From Macrolepiota albuminosa (taxonomy: Eukaryota > Basidiomycota > Agaricomycetes > Agaricales > Agaricaceae): DNA of 64,000 bases. Under the pieces are notes generated by a model that made no database searches, was not told the origin of the DNA, and saw only the letters and a program-made list of their open reading frames with translations. The stretch covers positions 1,612,001-1,676,000 of the forward strand of contig JAMWFC010000115.1 in assembly GCA_027475525.1 (NCBI GenBank), in the 5' to 3' direction. The first letter of the stretch is position 1. Every line of letters begins with the position of its first letter. The translations under genes and the position numbers were made by a program. Shown piece by piece: positions 21,648 to 32,709 of this stretch.

Positions 21648-23908
21648 ATGGGGCGTGCATGTGGTCTTTTGCGTCCTTGTATGAGGGGAAATGTATTTAT
21701 AGTGTACCTTAGATCCCACAACAAACGAGGACAATCTTCGATTAGCCATCGCGAGCTCGATCAAGGAAGGACTTAGTCTATTGAGATGCCTTGAAAAGAG
21801 AAGGTGATAGAAATTTTCTCGTGCTCAAGTATTCGAAGAGGAAGAAGTGAGAGAGCATGTGACCGCTCCTCGTGGCGACAATCGGTTCATCTTCTGAGGA
21901 GATTACAGTTCATTAAAATTCAAACATCCGAAACAAAGCTACAAGGGTAAAATCCTAGACTATAATTGGACTGCTGTTGTATATCGTGGAGATCTGTTAC
22001 TGGTCCATCGTCTCCTCGATACACATGCCATAAGATTAGGTTATCTATGAGCAAAGGTTGCAGTTTACACTCATAATTAAGCGATATGTTGCTTGTAGAC
22101 AGAGACGTATAAGGACACGACAGATCCACAACCATGCAATGTAGACCTTATGAAGGACAAGCGCGTATGTGTTGATTGCTTCCGCGAACGACACCATACT
22201 ACTATTGGAGATGAGATGAGATGAATAATTATCGCCACCAGATAAAATGACGCAATGCAAAGAGCGACAGAGACAGTGGGTCCAAGGAGGAAAAGACAAA
22301 GAATCATCAAGAAGACACGGTCTAGGTCCAGTTCCTGGAAAAATTTCGGTCGGCAAACGAGCAAACATATACGGAAAACCCCAAAATTTAGAACAGTGCT
22401 GTCTATACGAGACCAGAAGACAAAGAGGACTTTGAATCTCCTCTCCTCCCAGATCTGGCCGGGGCTGCAGTATGGTGGATGCACGATGGGATACAGACCA
22501 TCGATCACGATTCGGGAATCGGAATGGTCGGAGCGCATAAATGTGTCACGGCACGGCACTGTAACGCGTGCGATCATAACTGGAATGTCGCCACCGGAAG
22601 CGTGACCACTAACTGCTGACTAGCGCTGACTACCTGCCCGACCCATGACTATGCCCTAGAAGTACTAGGATAGATTGCTTATACAATACGTATAAATAAC
22701 ATATGTATCTTTGTGAGTTGTCACCCAACGACCTTGACTTCCGACTGACGTGTTTATTTTGGATAGAAACACCCAAAATTATGATTTTTTCAATCGCATT
22801 GAATTCAAGCTCAGCCCATAAACTTGGTTTTGTCTCCATAAGAGGGTGCTACGGTTCGCATACAAGTTCCTCCCACTGACAGAATGCTGAAGGTTCAAAT
22901 TACAACAAATGGAAATTTTTCCATGATAATCCATCATCACCGCTCGCAGCGTGTTATCCTGCTGCCATATCTTATGAATCTATCCAGTCTTCCGTTGCTG
23001 TCCTATCTTAGGACAAAAGCATTTAGGAGGATTCAGATTTCCCGATTGACAGATGGCCCACCGTTGATCAAACCTGTGTCTGTTTCTCAAGGTCGATCTC
23101 TCGATGTCATTCGTGTCAAGGGCGCTGATCATTTATTTCATGTATCATTGACCCACCGTGATCGCATATCTCTTTCTCTGACAATATGACCGCTCACAAG
23201 GAACCTAGATCCTCCGGCACCTCATTTCCACAAACTCCACACCGCAGCTTTGGAAATATTGCAAGACAGGTTAAGTCAATTGACACTCTGTATTTCTTAG
23301 AATGGCAAATGTCTATGCCTTGAAGATCCAAGAATCTAGATGTCTCCATCTAAGCAATCAGCCTTTTTTCGCCGCGTGAAACTGGACATTTTCTTTCTGT
23401 CTCTGGAAGTTTTCATGATCAGAGTCTAGAATCAATTAGAACACTGTTGTGCGCCTAATCGATCGTCTTTTTTGACACTCCTGGAGACCGAGAAATGGAC
23501 CTACTTAACTTCTCGGAAGCCGTCCGTACTGTCTAAACGTTTCAAGGCTGTTTTTGACTCCCTCCGGCATCGAAAATTGTACCTGGCGTCTGTTGTCTTT
23601 ACAAATCGCCGCTTTTCGCTTGTACTGGTGTCTGTCACTGAGCAGGGTCCTACTTCCTGTCGTCCTGTATCTTTTCGAGGTCAAATGACTAACCCCGTGT
23701 CCTTTGAATCTGGGTCGCCTGGTTTCCGGATGTTCTTCTGGTAAATGCCGTAATGCCAAGTCGCAAATTCTATGGGTGCAAAATAACGCATTTCCCGATT
23801 TTTTTCCCAATATAATCCCACACTGATCGTATCGGCTCCTTACGTTGATATCTCGTCTTATGGCTGCCTCCTGAGCTTTATCCGCCTTAATTACTTTTTG
23901 ATCATGAT
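21648..23908. other. Intergenic, no gene recognised
   Basis: Several frames of 60-190 codons occur on both strands, but none shows a recognisable motif, consistent splice pattern or strong coding composition. The longest, on the reverse strand at 23505-24083, overlaps the start of the AA9 gene and is rejected. Confidence 0.5.
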
Positions 23909-23918
23909 TTATATAAAA
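23909..23918 (+). promoter_or_regulatory. TATA box of the AA9 gene
   Basis: TTATATAAAA lies about 45 bp before the ATG at 23961. Confidence 0.6.
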
Positions 23919-23960
23919 ACCGCTCTTTAAGCTTGGCATCTTCTCTTTGTGGTATCGGAA

Positions 23961-25431
23961 ATGCGTGCCACTTTCTCTTCTGCCGTGTTCTCTGCGCTTG
24001 CCGCCACCGCTTCGGCGCACACCATCTTTCAAGTAGCTTTCAACTTCTTTTCGTCTTCTATTATGTCCGACCCCCTGATACATAGGAACTCTACGTCAAT
24101 GGGGTTGATCAAGGCCATTTGACAGGTATTCGAGTGCCGGACTACGACGGAGTACGTAGTATTCTCTTCTTAACTACATTGACTTTGAAGTAACATGCAT
24201 CCTCATTGCAGCCTATAACCGATGTCACTTCAAATGGTCAGCGCTTTCTACTTCTTCACAATAGTTACTTATCCTTTTGCCTGGTTAGATATCATTTGCA
24301 ACGGCGGCATCAACCCCTACCACCAACCCATTTCTCAGACAGTTATCACAGTTCCGGCTGGCAGTACTGTGACGACAGAATGGCACCATAGTCTCGCCGG
24401 AGCAGACCCCAGTGATCCTGCAGACCCGATTGATTCTTCTCACAAGGGTCCGGTCATCTCATACCTGCAAGTTTGCCTAGCCATCTTTAAATGATATTCT
24501 GACCAGAGACAAAGTGCCGCCATTCCTGATGCGACACAAAGTACGGTCACTGGCCTTAAATGGTTCAAGATCTATGAAGATGGACTCGATGCTGATGGAA
24601 CGTGGGGTGTTGACCGCTTAATCGCTAACAAGGGCAAAGTCACCTTTAACATCCCATCGTGCATTTCACCAGGTCAATACCTACTTCGTCACGAGATTAT
24701 CGGTAAGCTGGGTTAAGTCAGTCGTGAATGAAAAGGCCGGGGGCTTAAGCTGAACTCAGCTTTACACGGCGCATCGACATACCCAGGTGCCCAATTCTAT
24801 GTATGTTTCCTACACGCCATCAATCAAGGATGAGAGTTATGATCACGATATTCTATTTTCAGATGGAATGTGCCCAGCTACAGATCACTGGTAGTGGAAG
24901 CTCAGTTCCCTCCACAGTCAGCTTCCCTGGTGCCTATGCCGGTGAGTGGTAGACGTAGTCCCTTCCCATTTGGTCAATCCAAACGATCCAAACCCTTGAT
25001 CCATCTAGGCTCTGACCCCGGCATTACCGTCAACATCTACTATCCTCCCCTCACCAGTTACGAAATCCCAGGTAAGAATGGTGACAACCCGCCTTCTGTC
25101 CCAACGTAACCATCTCCAGGACCCTCTGTCTTCACCTGCGGTGGTGAGAGCAATCCTTCCACCTCTCATTCCGCTTCCTCTCCCACTTCTACACCGGTCA
25201 TGACCTCGACAAGGACCACTTCTACAATCACATCTCCGGCTTCGACCTCCACTAATACTGCAGTTCAGTATGGCCAGTGCGGTGGTATTGGGTGGACTGG
25301 ACCGACAGTTTGCGTGGCGCCATACACTTGCAACGTACTCAATGACTATGTAGGTTTCTTTCCCTCTTTATCATACTAAAGAGAATACTAAAGATCTTCG
25401 GGATTATCAATAGTACAGCCAATGTTTGTGA
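23961..25431 (+). CDS. AA9 lytic polysaccharide monooxygenase with CBM1
   Basis: Secreted copper enzyme that oxidatively cleaves cellulose or hemicellulose. Ten exons can be traced: 23961-24032, 24086-24151, 24212-24236, 24289-24470, 24507-24702, 24760-24800, 24863-24941, 25009-25071, 25120-25349, 25414-25431. A 19-residue signal peptide ([19 protein letters not shown]) is followed by HTIFQ, giving the N-terminal His of the copper brace. The second His lies in [10 protein letters not shown], and the axial Tyr/Gln in PGAQFYMECAQLQ. After a Ser/Thr linker a C-terminal CBM1 reads [15 protein letters not shown]...YSQCL with its conserved Cys and aromatic residues. The intron at 24471-24506 is only 36 nt, so that junction may be misplaced. 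All key residues are present, so the gene looks functional. Confidence 0.95.
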
Positions 25432-26130
25432 TTTGTCATTTGAAGACTTGCGTGCACCGGGTTTTAATTATAATTACAAATGATCGCATTGAATATCCTC
25501 TGTGTGTTAAATTACCAGTAATCAGACAATCATTACACATCACGGATTTTTTTTGGCATACTATTTGAATTTATAGTATCACTCTCAACCTAACTTTGCT
25601 TTGCTCCAACTTTATTTGCTGCTAGACTTCACTAGTGCCCAGGCTGTGATGGCTTTTAAAGGCTCAGCGTCCAAGGCTCGGCCTCAGCCCTACAAAAGCC
25701 CTCGGGCCTCGGCTATTGTCAGTAAGTGCCTGACATAATTTTGTCCCACATACATGTTATCTCACTGCTGGTTGCTTCTGTAGATGTAGCGTTGTTCAGG
25801 GCCTGCCAACTAAATCAACAGACCTCCTGACATCATGGGGCACTTGCACATGCTGGCTGATCCCTGACTACCGGGAATGCATTTGAAATCCGTTCTTCGC
25901 CAATATCCGACATCATTCCTTTCGCTTTAGTGTATCTTTGACTAACCTCCTATTTTTCCTTCCATCGTAACTACTCTTGCCAGGCTATATGTTTCTTGTG
26001 CTCAACGGGGTGTCCTTCGGTAATTTTAGGACTACCGGTTAGAGTCAGTTGTTGACCGAGATAGTCTATTAGGGTCAGCTTGGATGTGATCACATGATCC
26101 TAGTTTTGACTTCGCGTTGACATGTGTTAT
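25432..26130. other. Intergenic, no gene seen
   Basis: 3' flank of the AA9 gene; no frame with recognisable features. Confidence 0.5.
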
Positions 26131-26317
26131 AGCCTCAGTTGCTCTCTATCATCATAGACAGGCTCTGAGGCTGTAAATACACGTTTTTCCTCTCATTGAT
26201 TAGTACATATCTGATAGCCTGTGACTTAGCTATTTCACGCTGTCCTTAGGTATGAATATAGTTGCTCTCTATCATCATAGACAGGCTCTCTGAGGCTCTA
26301 TTTCACCCTGTCCTTAG
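26131..26317 (+). repeat. Intron-plus / intron-minus tandem pair, locus 1
   Basis: Copy U: 26137-26172, then a 57-nt GTAAAT...CTTAG intron (26173-26229), then 26230-26249. After a 10-nt linker, copy S: 26260-26297 joined directly to 26298-26317. The flanks match except for a 2-nt insertion and one substitution. Copy U is preceded by the left arm of an 8-bp inverted repeat AGCCTCAG / CTGAGGCT that ends exactly at the splice donor. Confidence 0.85.
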
Positions 26318-26427
26318 TCCCAGGCTGTCAGATACGTCAATATCAGTAATTGCATCTATCCTTATTCTCATCAATGTGGGGCCAATAACGCCTGACAGCA
26401 CGCACCTTGCCGATTGATCACCCACTC

Positions 26428-26434
26428 GTATAAA
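26428..26434 (+). promoter_or_regulatory. TATA-like box of the phosphatase gene
   Basis: GTATAAATG lies about 45 bp before the ATG at 26476. Confidence 0.5.
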
Positions 26435-26475
26435 TGCTGGTTCAATTCCTATATCCTATTATCACCTCTGACACC

Positions 26476-27560
26476 ATGTCGCTGGAACCATCCCCTGGCG
26501 CAATCTCCTCAGACGTACTTTCATCTCCGCCATTCGTTGTCGTACCTGGAGTCATCAACATTCGAGCCCTCGGTGGATCACCGTTAGAGGAAACACACAA
26601 GCGCATCAAACCTCTCCATATATTTCGATCTGGTGAATTGACGCGAATCACTGAAAATGGAAAGTCAAAGTTACATGAGCTTGGAATCACCACTGTCTTC
26701 GACCTGAGGTCAGACACCGAAATTGAGCAATTCCAGTCACAAACGCCCAATATTCCGGGTGTACATGTCGTTCACGCGCCGGCGGTGACAGAGGATGTAT
26801 GGAAGACGGACCTTTCGGAGTTGTGAATGAAATTATCACCACTTCTAAAAGCTTTTACTGACATTGGTGATATAGACTTCTACGTTATAAGACTGACGAA
26901 TTGAAGGTACGTGCTTGCATGATATTCATGCGACGTTGGTAGTGAACATCAGACAGGCTCACCTTGATAATAACACCGAAGTATTACGAATGGCTGGACC
27001 ATCATATGGCCTCATATTTGCACATCTGCGGGACCATCCATCGGAGCCATGTTTAGTCCATTGTACAGGTGCGGATTATGCAATAAATCTCGGGTTTATG
27101 TTCTTTAATGTTTCTTTCTATGCAGCCGGGCGAGATCGAACAGGGCTCTTTGTAGCACTTTTCTATATGGTAGTCTCAATTTCTTTCCCTTACGCGGGTC
27201 TCTTATTGTATGCACAGCTTATGGGAGTTGACGATAGTCATATCACATATGACTATTCCCTTTCAGCTGTCGGACTTGCTGCTTCTGCTCTGGCTATGGA
27301 AAAGCGTTTTCGTACAATACCGGTCTTCCGAGATAATTGGGAGGGATATACCAGGATGTCATCCGCAAAGTCAGTGTCTTTACTTGTTGTCGTCATGGCC
27401 TTCGAACTGATTATTTTATTCAAGGGCTGAGACTATGGCTGCAGTTCTTTCCATGATTAGGGAGAAATTTGGAGGTGTAGAGAGATATCTAACAACACAT
27501 GCTGGGCTCACTGATGAGGACTTGGCAACAATCCGGGCGAACATGCTCGTTCCCGTTTGA
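26476..27560 (+). CDS. Tyrosine/serine protein phosphatase (Y_phosphatase3 type)
   Basis: Six exons: 26476-26822, 26876-26906, 26957-27068, 27126-27169, 27218-27369, 27425-27560. Introns are 48-57 nt with GT-AG ends, and phases agree at every junction. The N-terminus has INIRALGG and IFRSGELTRIT, then TVFDLRSDTEIE, typical of the IphP-like family. The active site is created by splicing across 27069-27125: HCTAGRDRTG, i.e. the CX5R phosphate-binding loop, with Cys and Arg both present. The C-terminus is a helical TMAAVLSMIREKFGG block. Such enzymes remove phosphate from phosphotyrosine or phosphoinositide substrates; the substrate here is unknown. ATG at 26434 in the same frame is an alternative start, but 26476 fits the TATA position. 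Confidence 0.88.
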
Positions 27561-28191
27561 AGAATGAAGGATACAATTGTCAGGAAGTCATCGAAAGATG
27601 ATGTTTGTATACATAAATTAGCGCCCTTGTGATAATTAGAAAAAGGTATATATATTGATGTAACGATTTCTCAAAGAGATATAGTCCAAATCAAAAACTT
27701 CTCAAAATCACTTACCAATACAGCTGTTGAAAAGCACAGTCGGCCACCAACCGACCAGGAGCCAAAAAATTAGAATCTTTCTCGTAGTGGGCTTTATGGT
27801 GGTTACGGGGTCACTGGCCCCCAAGGACGCCAAAATCCCAGGTATTTCGCCTATAAGTGATTCTCGAAATCCGTAGACCGATCGTGTTCAAAAAGACGAT
27901 GCACTAACACCAGCGAACCACATGACTCAGTGACCGAGGGACGTATCATAGAACCTACAGAAAGAAGACTGGATGGCTGACCCCTAATTTATACCTTTGT
28001 CGCCCTCTCGCCTACTATGTAGAATGGCGTCTCGGCAGAAGCTTGAAGCGCAAGGCTGAATAAGATGTCATCGTCTCGCAATCTAAGAAAATTGTATCTC
28101 CATGATCATCTTGCTCGTTGTAGGTAGGCTACGCAAACCTGGCGATGAGTTTCAACCCATAAGGTACGTCATTCGCCAGACATCAGTTAGA
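27561..28191. other. Intergenic, no gene seen
   Basis: No coding signal recognised between the phosphatase gene and the weak reverse-strand gene model at 28192. Confidence 0.5.
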
Positions 28192-28555
28192 TTAACAATC
28201 GATATGCATATACAGAACACGCTGAACAAACTCCACCATCTTATCAGGTTCTGAGGACAGCGTCAATCTTTTGGTATCACCACGAGGAGGTGTGTTTGTT
28301 TTTGATCGCTCTTCTGTCCCGTTGGGCCCACGCGTCAACTTCTTCAGATTGCTGTCGATATCGATATCCATTTCGCGCTTCAGCCGCTGGGATACACACG
28401 CCCTCTCGCGGACGTTAACACACAACCAATTCTGCGTGGATTACAAATAACGTGCCGGTGGTGCATTTAAAGGAAGTGTGACAATGTGAGAAATCATTGT
28501 CGATCTTGGAAACGGCGAGGATGCCATGGTCTGCGTACGTTCTTTTTTTACCCAT
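28192..28555 (-). CDS. Possible small hypothetical protein
   Basis: A reverse-strand frame from MGKKRTYADHGILAV (ATG at 28555) can splice via GTAATCC...TATCCCAG (about 28450-28390) into RLKREMDIDIDSNLKKL and continue to MVEFVQRVL. The phases agree and a GTTAAC branch-like site is present. The second exon is charged and may be a helix. No family is recognised; the 3' end may include another intron. The model rests only on frame and splice-site consistency. Confidence 0.3.
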
Positions 28556-29898
28556 GCTTCGCCCGTATAGGTCGATATCGATTACAAATGAATGTATGTT
28601 CATATGACCCTACCTGGGTAGATATCGTACAGCATTCATTGAGCGTTGGAAGGAGGTCAAGAAGCGTAAGGTATACCTTGCAATTTTCTCAATATTTTTG
28701 TCTAAGCAGAGTCGCCGATGTCGGGGACTAATTCGCTGCCTTCAAACTAGAAGTCTTTCACGGCGGTATCTAACGAACAAACTGCCGTCGCATTGATGTA
28801 CGGCTCTGCGGAGAAATCGCTCAGCAGGTACGAGCTGAAAGCGAGGGCTTCGAAGGATGTATCAAATGGTGTCATAATATCAGGCTGTATTGGAAGGATA
28901 TCTGGCTGCGGGGATGATTAGGATGAGAATATTGACGAGGAGCCCGGAGACGCCGAAAGAGACGGAACGAGAGAAAATGAATGGGGAGTCCATGGAGGTC
29001 TCTGTGGTGAGTGGAAAAAACAAATGACAGATCCGATAGGTGGGTATCTGTTGCAGACTCCGAATACGAACTCGAGGTAGACGCTGACGAGAGTACGACG
29101 CTTCCTGTGGAGGCGGAGGAGGGAGCAGAGGCGGAGCCAGCTTCTTGTTCCGTGAAACTTCGGGTCATTGATGAAGATATACATTCACGGGCCACGTGAA
29201 AGTATTTATTCCAGGTTACATTTGACTTTAGACTCGGCGCACGCCTCATCGTGAGTATGAGCTTAGAAAGACGTTCCGCGATAGAAACTAAAACGTACCT
29301 GGCAGGCTGGATCTGTTTGCGTTTGTACTGTGATGTAAATGATATTTCGGTCACGCATTTGCAAGAAAAAGACCTACAAGTCGCCACATGTCCGTTTATG
29401 TCTCGTAAGGAGATCACTACTCGTAAACACTGCCTGACATATCTAGACACAATATCATACCGTTGACATCAGAATTCTCGAGACACTACTCACGTTACCA
29501 ACGATGTTACCTCTCCTTCGTGTCTAAACTCCAATTTCAGCCATAACACGCGAAAATGACAAGGGAAGGGCATATGAGAGCGAATATGCCGGTTCAAATG
29601 CGTTGTCCTGGTAAAATTTCACGGGGCACAAATGACAACACTTTGTCTGTGGCAACAAAGGCATATTCCCTCTTGTCATTAAGGTTAAGTAAGCCAAAGC
29701 TAGATTGTATCCGAGAGTGGAAGCTTTACCTCTGTGGCTTCGCATCCTCGTTAGCTTTCAGATCGACCAGAGACACTGAAATTGGGTCAGAGAACTGTAT
29801 GTTCATCGAAGGCGGGGGTGGCTTTGTCATGGTCGTAGTGTTTGGAAAAGTCCGAGGTACTATGGGACCGGTTGCGTTCGGTCTCCGCGACACATAAC
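28556..29898. other. Intergenic or decayed, no confident gene
   Basis: Reverse-strand frames rich in Ser (e.g. near 28872-29160) and forward frames near 29556-29897 exist, but they overlap one another and show no motif or coherent splicing. Confidence 0.4.
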
Positions 29899-30430
29899 GA
29901 TGGATATACCACCGATCCTTACCAAATTGTTTGCTGCGGATTTGACGAAAAAGACACAACTCCCGCTCGTCGTGTGCCCGTCTAGTGGATCCTCCGACGA
30001 GCGTGCCGAGACGCAATTACGGCTCGCCATAGAGCAAACAAAACGGACCATCTCTGCCTCCTCAGGCGCAGCGACGTCCTCTGTCGAGTCGCTAAAAGAC
30101 GGGATGGACTATGTACATGAGATCGATTAACCGGATGCGGTTCGACCTGGTGGTCCGATCCGTCTACACCTCAGTCTCACAGGGCGTCTCAGCGCTTCTT
30201 GAAAACGCACAAGTCGACCCACACCATGTGGACGAGATCGTTTGTCGCTGGGTCGACGTCATTGTCTGGGCTAGACGAGGCGCTCCAAACGACAGTCGGG
30301 CTTCGCGAGGACATCAAGGCGCCTTTTGCTAGGGACAGTGGCGACACGATGATGGTGTTGGCGCGTGGGTGTGTGGTGCTCGCAGCGATCCTGGACGACG
30401 CAGGCATACTGTTGAGTTCGGGCAGCGTAC
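29899..30430 (+). pseudogene. SSZ1: SSZ1-like Hsp70 fragment (ribosome-associated complex)
   Basis: Ssz1 is an atypical Hsp70 that forms the ribosome-associated complex with zuotin. The fragment matches the end of its nucleotide-binding domain. In three frames the pieces are ILTKLFAADLTKKTQLPL and QTKRTISASSGAATSSVESL, then INRMRFDLVVRSVYTSV and VDPHHVDEIV, then AGSTSLSGLDEALQTTVGL and MMVLARGCVVLAAILDDAG. Shifts occur near 30125 and 30243. The N-terminal ATPase part and the whole substrate-binding domain are absent on both sides. This is a truncated, frameshifted pseudogene; no functional copy is in the window. Confidence 0.75.
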
Positions 30431-30768
30431 GGAGCGTAAACCAGGTTCAGGCGCTCGAGGGAAGACGAGTTTCTATGAATTTTCCCGACGCTTCCTCTGG
30501 CCATAAAATCATGAAAAAATCACCACTGTGATCAGGAAAAGCCCTGAAATTTATTAAAACGTTTTAAAATTTTATTAAAATTATTATTTTCTTTGGTCGG
30601 CCATGCATCCTCCCCCTGGATATTAGGCCTTCGATCGTTGCAGAGATCCCCCGATTTTCATGGCATAATCGTTTCTAGTTGACCGTCAGACAGCCCTTGC
30701 AGGAGGACTGGTCCCCTACCTCAATCCCTTTCCCGAATGAATCACTGATATGCCATGACCTGAGGTCA
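30431..30768. other. Intergenic AT-rich stretch
   Basis: Includes an A/T-rich run near 30540-30595; nothing else recognised. Confidence 0.5.
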
Positions 30769-31311
30769 TCAGATACTGTTGTTCTCCCCTGCATTCATAG
30801 TGGTCTGTTCAATCTTTTGAGCCAAACACACTTCACGGATGACGCACGAAAACACTCGTTCAAAATCTTCCATCACGTCCTGAAGTATCTTGCATTTTGT
30901 CAAGTGTCTCGGTAAATGTGGCTGCTGCTCAGCAGGTAAATCCTGGATCATCAGCTCTGTTGCTTTTGGGTACAAATTATGGATTAATGTCTTCTCTTCT
31001 TCAATCGCCTTGAATCACGCAACAGTCAAAATACTACAAAAGGGACGGAAATAAGAAAGACCTACTATTGCGGTTTCTGCTGTTAAGTATTCGATCATCT
31101 GTGTCGAGGCATTAGAAGAGATTTCAATCTTGTAGAACACATTTACATAGAGTTCTTCGTTTGTGCAAGAGAGTCTCGGAGTGGTACTGGAACGGTCGTT
31201 ACCGACTTCCGGAGCGGTGCCGATGGCTCCGTCAGCATCGCTCCCGACAGAAATCGGACTTGCGAGGGTGGCAAGGCTGCAGGAAAGGATGACGAGGGTC
31301 TTGAAATGCAT
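30769..31311 (-). CDS. Small secreted protein (145 aa), unknown function
   Basis: Three exons: 31311-31147, 31098-31066, 31008-30769, with introns of 48 and 57 nt, GT-AG ends, all in phase 0. The product starts with a clear signal peptide (MHFKTLVILSCSLATLASP) followed by a low-complexity Asp/Gly/Ser stretch. The mature C-terminal 79 residues are helical and contain three Cys (KCKILQDVM, FSCVIREVC). A TATA-like ATATAAAAGG lies about 60 bp before the start on the reverse strand. No domain is recognised; small secreted proteins of mushrooms often act at the cell surface or in host and substrate interaction, but nothing here shows which. It sits 300 bp from the LTR of gypsy-2. Confidence 0.75.
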
Positions 31312-31367
31312 GTTGAGGAATCTGAGAACGATGAACTCACAATGGTCCAGAACACAAAATTTGTTGT

Positions 31368-31377
31368 CCTTTTATAT
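31368..31377 (-). promoter_or_regulatory. TATA box of the small secreted protein gene
   Basis: Reverse strand CATATAAAAGG, about 60 bp upstream of the ATG at 31311. Confidence 0.55.
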
Positions 31378-31610
31378 GGGACGAGTGAATCAATCCTGGG
31401 CTGTAGCATGGGCGGAACGTCTACCATAATTTGAGACAACATAGAAACGGCATAAGGAATTTTTGCAATACCATTGTTTCCGTGCATGCCATCATTTTTT
31501 GGTCTCTCTCCTTTGTCCCTCCGCTATTGTACGTTGTCTAGTGAGATGCACGACCTAATGATGTGCATAAAGCAAACAGTCCATGAATGGTGTGGATCCA
31601 ATGTCATCGG

Positions 31611-32639
31611 TGTGGTAGAGGAGGAAGAGTTGTTGATGGAATCAGGCTGAGAGAGACGTTCGGCAAGTAGATTGGGTTTGACCACTGGATCGACAAGCAC
31701 AGGTAAAACGGAGAAGAAGCGTTCGAGCGAGACGAAAGTAACAAATGGTGAAGCCGGATTAGGGAATGGATTGTACGAATAGGGCAAGAGGAAAAATAGA
31801 GTTTGGGATTACGAGACCAACCAGCGGTCAGAAACAGAATCGGGGAGGAATCGACGATTTAAAGTGGTCTGGGAGGTAGATCGTCGATACCGAGAACAGG
31901 TAGAATAAGTATAAAAGGCGAGAAAAACATACGAATAGATAGGTTTTCGTACCCCACATTTTCAGGTCTTGAGCTCCGCTTGTTTCGCGCGTCTCGTATC
32001 TCTGTCTCGTCGACGTCTGGTCTGCTCTCGGTGTCTCTTTCTGACTGGTATACTTCTGGCTTCGTCGACGTCTGATCCGACGTCAGGCATCGCGTGTTCG
32101 CCGTCTTCGGCAGCGAGCTCGGTTCTTCTCGGCTTCTCGGTATTCTGTGCTTCTCTGTCTCGGCTCTGTCTTTCTCTCAGCTCTGTTCTCGGCTGTCCGG
32201 CTTCCTGGAGTCAGAGCGTCTTGATTATCTTCGGCTTTGCTTGTGTCTGCCTCGGCTTGACTCTCCATTTGTTCGCTTGACTCGGCTTCTCTGCTTTAGT
32301 CTCAGCTCGATTCTCGACTTACTGGCTCTTTGATTTCTTGACGTCTCGTATCTTCTGCTAGTCGACCTCCTTGATTGTCTTGACTCTGCTTCTGCTCTTC
32401 TCCTCGGGACTTCAGTCTTCTGCTGTACTCTCTCTCTCTGACTACTGGGACACTCTCGGACTCTCTGGTGCTCACCGTCTTTTGCTCCACGGTTTTTCCT
32501 CTCAACGCAACGAACGTTACCCTACGTTTACGACGCGTATACACATTTTACTGTCTATCTCGACCTCTACCCTTACTCTCCACTTCCGACTCCTTCGACT
32601 TCGAATTCGATCCATCAGGTAGTCCATCCCACGTCCACA
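31611..32639 (+). repeat. 5' LTR of gypsy-2
   Basis: TGTGGTAGAGG...CGTCCACA, with a TATA box GTATAAAAGGCG at 31910-31921 that should drive the genomic RNA. The second half is C/T-rich (about 31960-32600). The short frames inside are not genes; they recur identically in the 3' LTR. Confidence 0.97.
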
Positions 32640-32642
32640 GAT

Positions 32643-32658
32643 TGGTGACCGAGACAGG
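32643..32658 (+). other. Primer-binding site of gypsy-2
   Basis: TGGTGACCGAGACAGG lies 3 nt after the 5' LTR and begins with the TGG complementary to a tRNA CCA end. tRNA species not assigned. Confidence 0.65.
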
Positions 32659-32709
32659 GGGTGTTAACGCGTATTTGGGATCGACCTTGACGAAGAAAGA
32701 AAGAGTTAA

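Noticed and set aside
23505..24083. Reverse-strand ORF of 192 codons
   Set aside because: It overlaps the signal-peptide exon of the AA9 gene and is Arg/Lys/His-rich, as expected for an antisense shadow.
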